In this document: piece after piece, positions 8,201-17,067 of the stretch
Position numbering within the stretch: the first letter of the stretch is position 1
Layout: the number at the start of each line of letters is the position of its first letter
NCBI RefSeq assembly: GCF_039134705.1
Contig: NZ_CP146256.1
Coordinates: forward strand, 3,720,001-3,784,000
Reading direction: 5' to 3'
Source of the DNA: Kineothrix sp. IPX-CK
GTDB lineage: Bacteria; Bacillota; Clostridia; Lachnospirales; Lachnospiraceae
Length of the DNA stretch: 64,000 nt
Notes under the pieces: generated by a model
Told to the model about the DNA's origin: nothing
Database searches by the model: none
Seen by the model: only the letters and a program-made list of their open reading frames with translations
Program-made: the position numbers and the translations under genes

Positions 8201-8236
8201 AAAAACGGATCCGGCATAAATCCGAATCCGCTTTTT
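8201..8236 (-). terminator. Intrinsic terminator after the ANTAR gene
   Basis: On the minus strand GCGGATTCGGA pairs with TCCGGATCCGT with small imperfections, followed by TTTTTAAT. It closes the glnA-ANTAR transcription unit. Confidence 0.75.
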
Positions 8237-8274
8237 ATGTTTTTATATGAGCGTTTTATGATCATTAGCTGCTT

Positions 8275-8820
8275 TCACTCATTCATGAATAAAATCATCT
8301 GTGCCGTTTCCGTCATATTCGTGCTGCTGTCCATACTGCACTTCTGTATATACCTGTGAGCCTCTTCCTCCGTCATATTATTACGGTGCATGAGAACCTG
8401 TTTCGCTTCCCCGATCAGGGCTTCCTCTTTTTCATCCCGCTCCTTCGGCCTGGATTTCTGATGCTTGCGGCGTCTCTCCGACGCTTGTATCATCATATCT
8501 ACCGTATTTACCATATCATAAATCTTAAGCGGCATCTCCAGGCAAACAATATCGTTGTTGCGACAGCCAGCGAGTATATGGGGAGACGCCATCAGAAGCA
8601 TTTCAAATCCGGGAGGAAGATATTCGTGCAGCTGTGAGTAAATCATATCTGACAACTTGTAGCTGCATATAACAATACCGCTGTTCAGATGGTCTGCATG
8701 ACCGATTGCCTGCGAACCGGTGGTACAGACCGCTGCAACGGAGAATCCGTTTCTTACCAGAAGATTCTTCATGTTCTTCGCATCTTCCAGCTTAGGAAAC
8801 GCAACGATAATGCTTGTCAT
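8275..8820 (-). CDS. ANTAR-domain antitermination regulator with a degenerate receiver domain
   Basis: ANTAR proteins bind paired RNA hairpins and stop terminator formation. The C-terminal domain is clear from about residue 130: EEALIGEAKQVLMHRNNMTE, then EEAHRYIQKCSMDSSTNMTE. The N-terminal 120 residues have receiver-like spacing, but the usual phospho-aspartate position reads GIVICSYKLSDM, with Cys instead of Asp, so classical phosphorylation is unlikely. The gene lies 74 bases after glnA on the same strand, and the glnA leader holds a matching RNA target. This suggests an autoregulated nitrogen-control operon. The signal sensed is unknown. Confidence 0.88.
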   Translation of the reverse strand: MTSIIVAFPKLEDAKNMKNLLVRNGFSVAAVCTTGSQAIGHADHLNSGIVICSYKLSDMIYSQLHEYLPPGFEMLLMASPHILAGCRNNDIVCLEMPLKIYDMVNTVDMMIQASERRRKHQKSRPKERDEKEEALIGEAKQVLMHRNNMTEEEAHRYIQKCSMDSSTNMTETAQMILFMNE

Positions 8821-8894
8821 ATACTCACCTCCTCCTTATGCTGTTTCTTATTATATTTCCATCGGTCCAATTACATTCTTTCCTCCGGAAATAT

Positions 8895-10229
8895 TTAATA
8901 TTTATTCAGATAAGCTTCTATTTCCCAATCGGTAACCTGCGAACTGTATTCCGCCCACTCTGCTTTCTTCGCCTTAATATACTTTTCATAGATATGCTCA
9001 CCCAGAACCTCTTGGATGAACTCATCCTTTTCCAGCTCATGTACCGCCTCGATCAAAGTTCCCGGAATCGCTTCAATTTTCTCCATTTCTCTCTCCTCTT
9101 CAGACATGGCGAAGATATTGCGGCTTACACTCTCAGGCGGCATTATCTTGTTCTGAATGCCGTCAAGCCCTGCGCGCAGACATACTGCCAGCGCCAGATA
9201 GGGATTTGCCGAAGGGTCCGGACACCGAAGCTCCACCCGAGTACCTTCCCCTCTAGAGGCAGGAATACGGATGAGAGGGCTCCTATTCGTAGCGCTCCAC
9301 GCAATATATACCGGCGCTTCGTAACCGGGAACAAGTCTCTTATAGGAATTTATAAGGGGATTGGTAATCGCCGCCATCCCTTTCATGTGCTTCATAATTC
9401 CACCGATAAAATAATATGCTTCCTTACTCAGACCGAAATCATCGGAGGCATCCGCAAAAATATTTTTGCCGTTCTTGGACAAGGACATATTAATGTGCAT
9501 GCCGGAGCCGTTTATTCCATGCTTGGGCTTTGGCATGAACGTTGCATGAAGACCATGGCGTTTTGCGATCGTCTTTACCGCCAGCTTGAAGGTCATAATA
9601 TTATCCGCCGTTTTCATAGCTTCGTCATATTTGAAATCAATTTCATGCTGTGCCGGAGCCACCTCGTGATGAGAGGCTTCGATGACAAAATTCATCTCCT
9701 CTAAAGTAAGAACCATATCTCTTCTGGCATTTTCCCCGAAATCCACCGGTCCCAAATCGAAATAACCTGCCTGCTCGTGAGTAAGCGTAGTGGGAAGCCC
9801 ATTTTCATCCGTATGGAAAAGGAAGAATTCGCACTCCGGTCCAACTTCAAAACGGTAGCCCAGCTTCTCAGCTTCTTTTACCGCGCGCTTCAATATATAC
9901 CGCGGATCGCCTTCAAAGGGCTCTCCATTCGGACGGTATACATCGCAGATAAGCCTTGCAACCTTTCCTTGCTGAGGTCTCCACGGAAATATCTGAAAAG
10001 TATTGTAATCGGGGTACAAGTACATATCCGATTCCTCAATACGTACAAAACCCTCAATAGAGGAACCGTCAAACATACATTTATTATCCAATGCTTTTTC
10101 CAACTGGCTCGCTGTAATTGCCACATTCTTCATATTGCCAAACATATCGGTGAATTGCAGGCGGATGAATTCCACATCTTCATCTTCTACCAATTTTATA
10201 ATATCTTCCTTCGTGTAATTTTTCATCAT
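8895..10229 (-). CDS. glnA: Glutamine synthetase, type I
   Basis: GlnA condenses ammonium and glutamate using ATP. The 444-residue length fits the GSI-alpha class. Landmarks are [13 protein letters not shown], the Asp-50-type loop [19 protein letters not shown], the metal-site [24 protein letters not shown], and the ATP/ammonium region with [17 protein letters not shown]. No adenylylation-site Tyr loop of the GSI-beta type was recognised. AGGG 8 bases upstream supports the tandem ATG at 10229/10226 rather than the longer frame to 10265. The leader contains an ANTAR-type antitermination site. Confidence 0.96.
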   Translation of the reverse strand: MMKNYTKEDIIKLVEDEDVEFIRLQFTDMFGNMKNVAITASQLEKALDNKCMFDGSSIEGFVRIEESDMYLYPDYNTFQIFPWRPQQGKVARLICDVYRPNGEPFEGDPRYILKRAVKEAEKLGYRFEVGPECEFFLFHTDENGLPTTLTHEQAGYFDLGPVDFGENARRDMVLTLEEMNFVIEASHHEVAPAQHEIDFKYDEAMKTADNIMTFKLAVKTIAKRHGLHATFMPKPKHGINGSGMHINMSLSKNGKNIFADASDDFGLSKEAYYFIGGIMKHMKGMAAITNPLINSYKRLVPGYEAPVYIAWSATNRSPLIRIPASRGEGTRVELRCPDPSANPYLALAVCLRAGLDGIQNKIMPPESVSRNIFAMSEEEREMEKIEAIPGTLIEAVHELEKDEFIQEVLGEHIYEKYIKAKKAEWAEYSSQVTDWEIEAYLNKY

Positions 10230-10263
10230 GCTTTCTTCCCTTCCTTTACTATTGTCTGAATAC

Positions 10264-10303
10264 AAAAAAAGGCAATCCTTTGCTAAAAGAACGCCCTTGT
10301 TCC
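10264..10303 (-). promoter_or_regulatory. ANTAR-type two-hairpin antitermination site in the glnA leader
   Basis: On the minus strand hairpin 1 (10303-10288) is GGAAC, loop AAGGGC, GUUCU. Hairpin 2 (10283-10272) is GCA, loop AAGGAU, UGC. Both have hexaloops with A at position 1 and G at position 4, the known ANTAR recognition rule. An alternative terminator, AAGGGCGUUC with GAUUGCCUU (10298-10271), followed by seven Ts (10270-10264), uses the same bases. Binding to the two hairpins would therefore block termination. The hairpin 2 stem is short, so the site needs testing. Confidence 0.65.
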
Positions 10304-10308
10304 GTTTA

Positions 10309-10338
10309 ATAATAACAACTGCTTCTCTCCTTTGTCAA
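10309..10338 (-). promoter_or_regulatory. Candidate glnA promoter
   Basis: On the minus strand TTGACA (10338-10333) and TATTAT (10314-10309) are 18 bases apart. Transcription would begin near 10302, right at the first ANTAR hairpin, leaving a leader of about 70 bases. Confidence 0.55.
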
Positions 10339-10428
10339 TACCCAAATACATCCATGCGCGAAGATGCGGTTGCAGTTCAGCCTTCAGCTGAGCTATTACA
10401 AACTGCGCACCATTGCCCGCAGAGTTTT

Positions 10429-10468
10429 TGTATAATAACGAATTCCTTAGGAATTTTCTATTATACAA
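10429..10468. promoter_or_regulatory. Inverted repeat with outward -10-like boxes
   Basis: TTGTATAAT (10429-10437) and ATTATACAA (10460-10468) flank an imperfect GAATTCC/GGAATTT core. TATAAT-like words are readable on both strands. It sits about 60 bases before the membrane-anchored gene at 10531 and is probably its promoter/operator. Confidence 0.4.
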
Positions 10469-10530
10469 GTGGCATAAAATATACCACATAATAATAAGAT
10501 AGTAAAAAGAATTTTAACGGGGATATTGTT

Positions 10531-11001
10531 ATGAGTTCCAAAACAAAAATAGTTGTGCTCCATTTGAAAGAACTGATATACACCGGCATCTTTGCCGTTC
10601 TGGGGATTCTCTTTATCGTGCTTCTGATCATCATGTTCCTCCCCAAGAACAAGGATAACGACTCCAATATCATAAAGCCGGCGAACTCTTATATGCCCGG
10701 CGTTTATACGACTTCTCTCGTGCTCAACGATAACATAGTCGATATTGAGGTTACCGTAGACGAAACCAATATCAATAGTATCCGCATTGTCAACCTGGAC
10801 GAAGCGGTTGCTACCATGTACCCTCTTATCGAGCCGGCATTCGAAGACCTCGTAACTCAGATATGCAAAAATCAGTCTTTGGATGGCATTACATATTCCG
10901 ACGATAACAAATATACCTCCATGGTGCTGTTGGATGCCATTAAAGCTTCTCTGCAAAAGGCCGAATCGGCTGCCGCAGCTAATGCTTTGGGGGAGCAATA
11001 A
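10531..11001 (+). CDS. Membrane-anchored protein with an FMN_bind-like domain
   Basis: The 156-residue protein has a single N-terminal transmembrane helix (about residues 15-38) and an extracytoplasmic domain. YMPGVYTTSLVLNDNIVDIEVTV and NINSIRIVNLDE resemble the strands of FMN-binding domains found in RnfG/NqrC and electron-transport lipoproteins. The segment that normally carries the flavinylated threonine (SGAT-S/T) reads TYSDDNKYTSMVLLDAI, so covalent FMN attachment is not supported. The role is unknown. It is divergent from glnA and convergent with nadE, with no partner in an operon. Confidence 0.6.
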   Translation: MSSKTKIVVLHLKELIYTGIFAVLGILFIVLLIIMFLPKNKDNDSNIIKPANSYMPGVYTTSLVLNDNIVDIEVTVDETNINSIRIVNLDEAVATMYPLIEPAFEDLVTQICKNQSLDGITYSDDNKYTSMVLLDAIKASLQKAESAAAANALGEQ

Positions 11002-11037
11002 AAATCCGGGAAGGAATCCGGTGAAACGGATTTCTTC

Positions 11038-12963
11038 CTAGTCCATTTTTTCCAATCGCTCGAGCCACAATTTTGCACTTGCGTCAGACGGCATGCGCAG
11101 ATCACCCCTCGGCGACACGGCAACGCTTCCCACCTTCGGCCCGTCCGGCAGGCAGGAACGTTTGAACTGCTGCGCAAAGAACCGCCTGTAGAAAACCTTT
11201 AGCCATTTTAAAATTGTCCCTTTATCATACTGTCCTGCAAAGGACTCCTTCGCGATCCTATATATCTTCTCCGGCTCAAATCCGCATCGCAGCATGTAAT
11301 ATAAGAAGAAATCGTGAAGCTCATAAGGTCCGACCAAATCCTCTGTCTTCTGGGAAATAATACCGTCCACCGGCGGCAGCAGCTCCGGGCTGACCGGAGT
11401 GTCAAGGACATCCAGTAATATTCTCTTCAAACCTTCGTCTCCGCACGTATCTGCATAATATTGCACCAGATGTCTGACAAGAGTCTTAGGTACTCCTGCG
11501 TTCACTCCATACATGGACATGTGGTCTCCATTATATGTGGCCCATCCAAGCGCCAGCTCCGACATATCTCCGGTACCGATGACAAGAGCATTCTCTCTGT
11601 TAGCGATATCCATAAGTACCTGTGTGCGTTCCCTGGCCTGACCGTTCTCGTAGGTCACATCATGGTTATTCATATCCTGCCCGATGTCCCTGAAATGCAA
11701 GGTCACAGCCTCCCTTATATTTATCTCTTCCAAAACAGCTCCAAGAGCCTTTGCCAGCTTGCACGCATTGTCATATGTTCTGTCCGTGGTTCCGAAACAA
11801 GGCATCGTTACCGCCAGAATATTCTTTCTGTCAAATGACAGCATATCGAAGGTACGCACCGTGACGAGAAGTGCAAGAGTGGAATCTAATCCGCCCGAGA
11901 CCCCCACTACCGCTTTCTGGCAGCCCGTGTGCTCATAACGTTTTTTCAGTCCGTAAGACTGAATGGACAGAATTTCCTCACATCTTGTATCCCTCTGTGC
12001 CTTATCGCTTGGAACGAAGGGCGCGCTGTCAAAGGAACGAGTCAGGGAAATCTCCTCCTTCTCAAACTTTGCGGGAATTATCGTATGTTTTCTGCTGCTC
12101 TCCGGAGTATACGTACTCATCCTCCGCCTCTCGTTAACTATTCTGTGTATATCGATATCGGCGTAAATAATTCCGTTCTTAAAACGCTTCGACTCCGCCA
12201 GAAGAGTCCCATTCTCCGCAATCAGATTATGTCCGCCGAATACTATATCCTGCGTGGATTCTCCTTCACCTGCGCTGGAATAGATATAACCCGAAATCAT
12301 TCTCGCACTGGCAGACTTCACCAGCATCGTCCGGTATTCCCCTTTACCTACTGTCTCATTGGATGCGGACAGATTCACGATAATAGTTGCCCCCGCCATA
12401 ACATGTTCAGCTGCCGGAGCCCCAGGGACCCACAGATCCTCACAGATTTCACAGCCAATCAAAAGTCCCTCGATAGCGACCCCATCGAATAAGATATCCG
12501 TGCCGAAGGGAACTGTTTTTTCCCCTTTTTCGCTTTGCAGAATGAAGGGAACCGCCTCTTCATTTCCGGGTGCAAAATGCCTTCCCTCGTAATATTCCGC
12601 ATAAGTAGGAATATTCGCCTTCGGAATCAGCCCTATTACATTCCCACGGTGCAACGCTGCCGCCACATTATACAGCTTATTGTCTCTAACTAAAGGCAGT
12701 CCCACAAAAACAAGGGCATCCTTATCCGCCGTATGGTCAGCAAGAGTCATAAGCTGAGCCTTTGCTTCCTGTAAGAGAAGCTCCTGCATAAATAAGTCTC
12801 CGCACGTATAACCCGTAATACAAAGCTCCGGGAATACAATGATCTTCGCTCCGCTCTTTACTGCTTCATCCATCATCACACAAATCTGCTTAGTATTGTA
12901 TGCGGGATCGGCCACTTTAATCCGCGGCGTAGCTGCTGCCGCCTTAATAAAACCGTGCTTCAT
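11038..12963 (-). CDS. nadE: Glutamine-dependent NAD+ synthetase
   Basis: NadE amidates nicotinic acid adenine dinucleotide to NAD+. The 641-residue protein has an N-terminal nitrilase-type glutaminase domain: Glu in FPELCITGY, Lys in PKANIPTYAEYYEGRHF, Cys in LIGCEICEDLW. A C-terminal ATP-pyrophosphatase domain carries the P-loop VGVSGGLDSTLALL. The domain fusion means glutamine rather than free ammonia is the nitrogen source. The C-terminal DGPKVGSVAVSPRGDLRMPSDA is typical of this branch. It is the last gene of hisC-methyltransferase-hslO-nadE, 41 bases after hslO. Confidence 0.95.
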   Translation of the reverse strand: MKHGFIKAAAATPRIKVADPAYNTKQICVMMDEAVKSGAKIIVFPELCITGYTCGDLFMQELLLQEAKAQLMTLADHTADKDALVFVGLPLVRDNKLYNVAAALHRGNVIGLIPKANIPTYAEYYEGRHFAPGNEEAVPFILQSEKGEKTVPFGTDILFDGVAIEGLLIGCEICEDLWVPGAPAAEHVMAGATIIVNLSASNETVGKGEYRTMLVKSASARMISGYIYSSAGEGESTQDIVFGGHNLIAENGTLLAESKRFKNGIIYADIDIHRIVNERRRMSTYTPESSRKHTIIPAKFEKEEISLTRSFDSAPFVPSDKAQRDTRCEEILSIQSYGLKKRYEHTGCQKAVVGVSGGLDSTLALLVTVRTFDMLSFDRKNILAVTMPCFGTTDRTYDNACKLAKALGAVLEEINIREAVTLHFRDIGQDMNNHDVTYENGQARERTQVLMDIANRENALVIGTGDMSELALGWATYNGDHMSMYGVNAGVPKTLVRHLVQYYADTCGDEGLKRILLDVLDTPVSPELLPPVDGIISQKTEDLVGPYELHDFFLYYMLRCGFEPEKIYRIAKESFAGQYDKGTILKWLKVFYRRFFAQQFKRSCLPDGPKVGSVAVSPRGDLRMPSDASAKLWLERLEKMD

Positions 12964-13004
12964 AGCGCACCTCTCTTTTCTTTACACCTCAGTCTGATGA
13001 AATA

Positions 13005-13874
13005 TTAATCGAGCATCTTCTTCAGCTCGTCCACCGAGAACGAATATGTCTTATTGCAGAAATGGCAATTCACTTCTACTTCTTTTCCCTCTTCAATCAT
13101 TTCCTGAATGTCTTCTCTCCCAATACTCACTATCGCACGATGCACTCTCTCCTTAGAACAATCACAGGAATATCTGACCTCCATAGTATCCGTCACCTGA
13201 ACATCCAAGTCAGCTAACAGCATTTGGAGCATTTGCTCCGGCGTATTTCCGGCATCCAGGGCTGCAGTAACCGAGCTGAATTTCGATAGATTATCCTCCA
13301 ATATGCGGATCACTTCCTCGGAAGCGAAGGGCATCAGCTGCAGGATAAATCCTCCCGCCTGCTTTACCGTATTGTCCTTTTCCATCAAAACTCCGAGTCC
13401 TACGGAAGAAGGCACCTGCTCGGAAGTAACGAAATAATAGGTCAAATCGTCCGCAATCTCGCCTGTTTGCAGTGCCGTCTGACCGATATAGGGCTCTTTC
13501 AGGCCCATATCCTTGATCACGCTCAGATAGCCCTTTCCTACCGCGCCGCCTACATCCAGCTTTCCCACTGCATTGGCGGGCAGGATGACCTGTGGTTCAT
13601 TAGCATAGCCCTTCACGTTTCCTTCCCCGTCGGCCGTCACCGTCATCCCCTGTAATGGACCGTCTCCTTTTACCTGAATCGTCAGCAGATCATCTTCGTT
13701 CTTTAGCATACTTCCCATCATCACGCTTCCCGTTAGAAGCCGTCCCAGAGCTGCCGTCACCACCGGGCTAGTGTTATGTATTTGTCTCATTTCCTCCACG
13801 AGTTCTCTCGTAGTTGCCGCAAAGGCGCGTATCTGCGCATCCGCTGCCGTCGCTCTTACCATATAGTCACTCAT
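13005..13874 (-). CDS. hslO: Redox-regulated chaperone Hsp33
   Basis: Hsp33 is a cytoplasmic holdase activated by oxidation of four zinc-binding cysteines. These are visible near the C-terminus as SCDCSKERV (CxC) and NCHFCNKTY (CxxC), about 30 residues apart. The N-terminal DYMVRATAADAQIRAFAATT and VTAALGRLLTGSVMMGSMLK are family hallmarks. AGGA lies 8 bases before the ATG at 13874, which overlaps the stop of the upstream methyltransferase by 8 bases (translational coupling). The longer frame to 13880 has too short a spacer. Confidence 0.95.
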   Translation of the reverse strand: MSDYMVRATAADAQIRAFAATTRELVEEMRQIHNTSPVVTAALGRLLTGSVMMGSMLKNEDDLLTIQVKGDGPLQGMTVTADGEGNVKGYANEPQVILPANAVGKLDVGGAVGKGYLSVIKDMGLKEPYIGQTALQTGEIADDLTYYFVTSEQVPSSVGLGVLMEKDNTVKQAGGFILQLMPFASEEVIRILEDNLSKFSSVTAALDAGNTPEQMLQMLLADLDVQVTDTMEVRYSCDCSKERVHRAIVSIGREDIQEMIEEGKEVEVNCHFCNKTYSFSVDELKKMLD

Positions 13875-14694
13875 TAACATGTTCCTTTCCGCATTCTCTG
13901 GCTATTACATAAATGCGTTCACTCTCTTCCCATACATCGCCGCGTGTATCTGCATCGATGGCAGCCACGAATTCCATTCCCGCCTTTTCTACCAAAGAAC
14001 GCATCATATCTAAGGTATAACCCCTTTGATAATGAGTCTCCGTAAAACGGCGAAAGCTCTCGCCGTCCTCCTCCGTAACGCCGCGCTCCGTTGCTCTCAC
14101 AAAAACCGTAAGGTCATATTCGTTGATTCCGCTGTCGCAATCGAAATAATTTTCCCAAATAAAACTGCAATCCTCTCTATTTTCAGCTATTGTTGCATCG
14201 CCGATAACTGTCTCGTACTTATATATCGTATTAAAATCAAAAATGAATACACCGCCCGGATAAAGGTAATTGTTCACCAATCGAAGAGTCTGCTCTATTT
14301 CATCCTCCTCCAGCAGATAGTTCATGGAATCGCATACGCATATGATTGCGCCCGCGGTTCCATACAATTCGAACTCCCGCATATCCTGATGAAGATACAG
14401 GATATCCTTCCCTGATTTTTCCCTTTTCGTGAGAGCGATATTCAGCATTTCCCGCGAATTATCGATTCCTATCATGTCGTATCCCGCCTCTGCAAGAAGC
14501 TGTGTCAGCGTACCTGTTCCGCAGCCCAGGTCCACCACGATGCTGCGCTCCGCTGCAGCCGCTTCCGTTATCTTCGGAACAGCGACTCCATATTCTCCAA
14601 GCAGCTCCAAAAGATACGCCGCCCATTCCTCATAAGGAGTATCGTCCATAAAGGTATCGTACACGCCGGCAAAATCAGTATATGTCCCCATCAT
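13867..14694 (-). CDS. Class I SAM-dependent methyltransferase
   Basis: This is a Rossmann-fold methyltransferase with the SAM-binding motif VVDLGCGTGTLTQLLAEAGY, the acidic loop MIGIDNSREML and the post-motif ICVCDSMNYLLEEDE. The N-terminal YTDFAGVYDTFMDD is a form common in uncharacterised Firmicutes enzymes. The substrate is unknown. A TTG at 14700 opens the frame, but the ATG at 14694 is taken because TTG starts are rare; neither has a strong ribosome site. It overlaps hisC by 20 bases and hslO by 8, so it is translationally coupled on both sides. Confidence 0.88.
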   Translation of the reverse strand: MMGTYTDFAGVYDTFMDDTPYEEWAAYLLELLGEYGVAVPKITEAAAAERSIVVDLGCGTGTLTQLLAEAGYDMIGIDNSREMLNIALTKREKSGKDILYLHQDMREFELYGTAGAIICVCDSMNYLLEEDEIEQTLRLVNNYLYPGGVFIFDFNTIYKYETVIGDATIAENREDCSFIWENYFDCDSGINEYDLTVFVRATERGVTEEDGESFRRFTETHYQRGYTLDMMRSLVEKAGMEFVAAIDADTRGDVWEESERIYVIARECGKEHVNE

Positions 14695-15745
14695 GCTCAA
14701 CCATGCCTTTCAGATTCTCCATCAAAATATCCATTTCCTCCGGCGTACCTATGCTTATACGCAGATAATTACCAATTCGCGGCTTGTCCCAGTAACGGAC
14801 AAAAATATCCTTTTCTTTGAGATCATTGAAAATCTCTTTTGCCGGTATTCTCTCATGTGACGCAAAAATAAAATTAGCTTTGGAATCAGGGAAAGAAAAG
14901 CCCAGTTCCTTCAATCTCAGCTTTATACTCTCTCGTGTATTTATAATCTTTTCCGTAGTTTCTTTAAAATATGCCTTATCCCTCACAGCTTCCGCACCGA
15001 GCAGAATAGCGGGAGTATTCATCGTATAGGAATTGAAGGAAAATTTCGCATTCTGAAGATAGCTGATGAGCTTCGGATTACCCATGGCAAAGCCGATGCG
15101 CATTCCCGCCATCGCCCGAGACTTCGAGAAAGTCTGTACGACCAAAAGATTATCATATTTATCGATCAGCTTAAGGCAGCTTTCCCCGCCGAAATCTATA
15201 TACGCTTCATCGATGATGACCACACTGTCCCTGTTAGCCTCAATGATTTCCTCCATTGTGCTCACCTCTTCAAAAACACCGGTAGGAGCATTGGGATTCG
15301 GTATAATGATTCCCCCATTTGGCTTAAAATAATCCTCCTTACGGATAAAGAACTCATCATCTAAAGGCTGAAGCTCATAAGGTATACGGTAAAGCTCCGC
15401 CCATACATCGTAGAAGGAATAAGTAATATCGGGAAATAAAATCGGTTTGTCTGAACAAAAGAAGGTCAGAAACGCCATGGCGAGCACATCATCACTTCCC
15501 ACCCCAATATAAAGCTGTTCCGGCAAGACGCCGTAATAGGCACACAGCTCCCCGGCAAGCTCTCCTATTGAAGTATCAGGATACAAGCGGAAGCTGTCGG
15601 TATCAATCTGCCGCAGTTTTTCCCGAACACCTGGGGCCGGAGGATAAGGACACTCATTAGTATTTAATTTAATGATATTCGCCTGTTTGGGCTGTTCGCC
15701 CGGCACGTAGGGCTCCACCCTTCTAACATTCTCTTCCCATTTCAT
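14675..15745 (-). CDS. hisC: Histidinol-phosphate aminotransferase (HisC-like)
   Basis: This is a fold-type I PLP aminotransferase of the HisC family (356 residues). Features are IIKLNTNECPYPPAPGV at the N-terminus, LYIGVGSDDVLAM, the substrate loop NPNAPTGVFEE, and the PLP lysine in VVQTFSKSRAMAGMRIGFA. The other histidine genes are absent from the window, so an aromatic or housekeeping transaminase role is possible. It begins a four-gene operon with the methyltransferase, hslO and nadE. Confidence 0.88.
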   Translation of the reverse strand: MKWEENVRRVEPYVPGEQPKQANIIKLNTNECPYPPAPGVREKLRQIDTDSFRLYPDTSIGELAGELCAYYGVLPEQLYIGVGSDDVLAMAFLTFFCSDKPILFPDITYSFYDVWAELYRIPYELQPLDDEFFIRKEDYFKPNGGIIIPNPNAPTGVFEEVSTMEEIIEANRDSVVIIDEAYIDFGGESCLKLIDKYDNLLVVQTFSKSRAMAGMRIGFAMGNPKLISYLQNAKFSFNSYTMNTPAILLGAEAVRDKAYFKETTEKIINTRESIKLRLKELGFSFPDSKANFIFASHERIPAKEIFNDLKEKDIFVRYWDKPRIGNYLRISIGTPEEMDILMENLKGMVEHDGDIY

Positions 15746-15790
15746 ATTCTGTCAACCTCGTTTTTTTCTATTATATGATACAAGGGGCAA

Positions 15791-15831
15791 AAAGTCATGT
15801 GTTTCATGCTTGCATGAAAAAACATGACTTT
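15791..15831 (-). terminator. Intrinsic terminator of the glycosyltransferase gene
   Basis: AAAGTCATGT and ACATGACTTT enclose a second stem, TTTCATGC/GCATGAAA. The minus strand continues TTTTTGCCCC. It lies 35 bases past the stop at 15866. Confidence 0.8.
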
Positions 15832-15865
15832 GGGGGGCCCTTAGTTATTATATGCTCTCAAACAG

Positions 15866-16888
15866 TTATTCGCAAGAGCCGGCCGTCCATTCCTTCGCCA
15901 TACGGGCATACTCTGCGGCCTGCTCCTCCATTCCTATGCGCTTATAGCATTCCGCCATTCCATTCAAAGGCTTGTCTCCTCTGCATCGGATGTCCAACAG
16001 ACTTTCCGATTCAAAAGCAGCATTATAGAACCATACCACCGCCTCATGGTAATCTTCCTCCGACATATAAAAATATCCAAGCTCCAGACAGATTTCCGCA
16101 CACCCGTTACTGGCTACCGCCTTCATCGCATATTTATGGAACTTCAGCCTATCGCCCCTAAACCGTGCCGCTCTTGCCGCCACGCAGGCCGCCTCTCGTA
16201 CTTCTTCCACAGACCGCCCCGTATCTTCACAGGAGGCTTCAAAGAAAGGCCCTGACAGAATTACATCCTCTTCGCTGCCCGCGATAAAAAGTTCCCTTGC
16301 GTAAAGATTATGGAGACGCGACGATAAATGCCCTTCTCCGCACACTCTTCGAAAAGCCTCCAAATCTCTCGCCGCATGACTTTCCTCCTGCTCATGAATG
16401 ATCTCTATCTCGCTGTCAAAAACCAGCGGCTCCGTTCGCACAGTCTCATGAATCGGGTCGATCCAGGTGAAGCTCCTCACTCTTTTAAACAGTTTAGGTC
16501 TATATTCTTTATCGTAGTTATAAACCGATCCGTGCTTAAGCTGGTTGGTATAATACATCTGAACGATTTCAATTTCCGGCAGCAGCTCCTGTTTCAAAAT
16601 ACGGAATCTTTCCCTATTGATCTCGTCTAACAACTCATCCGCATCCACAGAATATATATATTCCTTCGAAGCCTTGGAAAATGCATAATTCCTGGCAGCA
16701 GAAAAATCATGAACCCACGTAAAATCATATATCTTATCCGTATACCTGGCCGCGATTTCCTTCGTCCCATCATCGGAACCGGTATCAACTATGATGATTT
16801 CATCCATTAAGTCAGCAACGCATGACAAACACCTGTCCAAAATCTTCTCTTCGTTTTTTACTATCATACAAAGGCTTATCGTTATCAT
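15866..16888 (-). CDS. Family 2 glycosyltransferase with a TPR-like tail
   Basis: The N-terminal GT-A domain begins MITISLCMIVKNEEKILDRC and has IIIVDTGSDDGTKEIA and the metal-binding SVDADELLD. This is the arrangement of SunS-like and other TPR glycosyltransferases of Firmicutes. The C-terminal 130 residues are helical and TPR-like (FRGDRLKFHKYAMKAV, CLELGYFYMSEEDYHEAVVW). The acceptor is unknown; protein or cell-wall glycosylation are both possible. GGAGGAGG, 5 bases ahead, marks the ATG at 16888 rather than the frame start at 16903. It stands alone with its own terminator. Confidence 0.85.
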   Translation of the reverse strand: MITISLCMIVKNEEKILDRCLSCVADLMDEIIIVDTGSDDGTKEIAARYTDKIYDFTWVHDFSAARNYAFSKASKEYIYSVDADELLDEINRERFRILKQELLPEIEIVQMYYTNQLKHGSVYNYDKEYRPKLFKRVRSFTWIDPIHETVRTEPLVFDSEIEIIHEQEESHAARDLEAFRRVCGEGHLSSRLHNLYARELFIAGSEEDVILSGPFFEASCEDTGRSVEEVREAACVAARAARFRGDRLKFHKYAMKAVASNGCAEICLELGYFYMSEEDYHEAVVWFYNAAFESESLLDIRCRGDKPLNGMAECYKRIGMEEQAAEYARMAKEWTAGSCE

Positions 16889-16941
16889 CAGTTCCTCCTC
16901 CATTTTCTACATAATATAATTTACCGTTCAGGGGCGGAAAA

Positions 16942-17047
16942 TCGGAAAGGGACAAATTCCCCTCCCTGCAAGGCACTTGACCGACGCGTACTGAGCGTAC
17001 GCGGAACGAAAGTAACGTAGCAGGAACAAAAATTTGCCCTTATCCGA
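16942..17047. repeat. 106-bp nested inverted-repeat element
   Basis: The outer arms are TCGGAAAGGGACAAATT (16942-16958) and AATTTGCCCTTATCCGA (17031-17047). Inside are CCTGC/GCAGG (16965-16969, 17020-17024) and, around 16985-17001, GCGTAC/GTACGC. The element fills most of the gap between the ABC ATPase and the glycosyltransferase and has no open frame. Three nested pairings argue for a folded RNA or a small palindromic mobile repeat. Confidence 0.6.
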
Positions 17048-17067
17048 CCGTGTGTATTCTTTACACA

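Noticed and set aside
8814..9704. Plus-strand 296-residue frame antisense to glnA
   Set aside because: It is a shadow of glnA codon bias; the glnA frame is certain.
10447..10998. Minus-strand 183-residue frame opposite the FMN_bind-like gene
   Set aside because: It has no ribosome site or motif; the plus-strand frame has a membrane anchor and a domain-like pattern.
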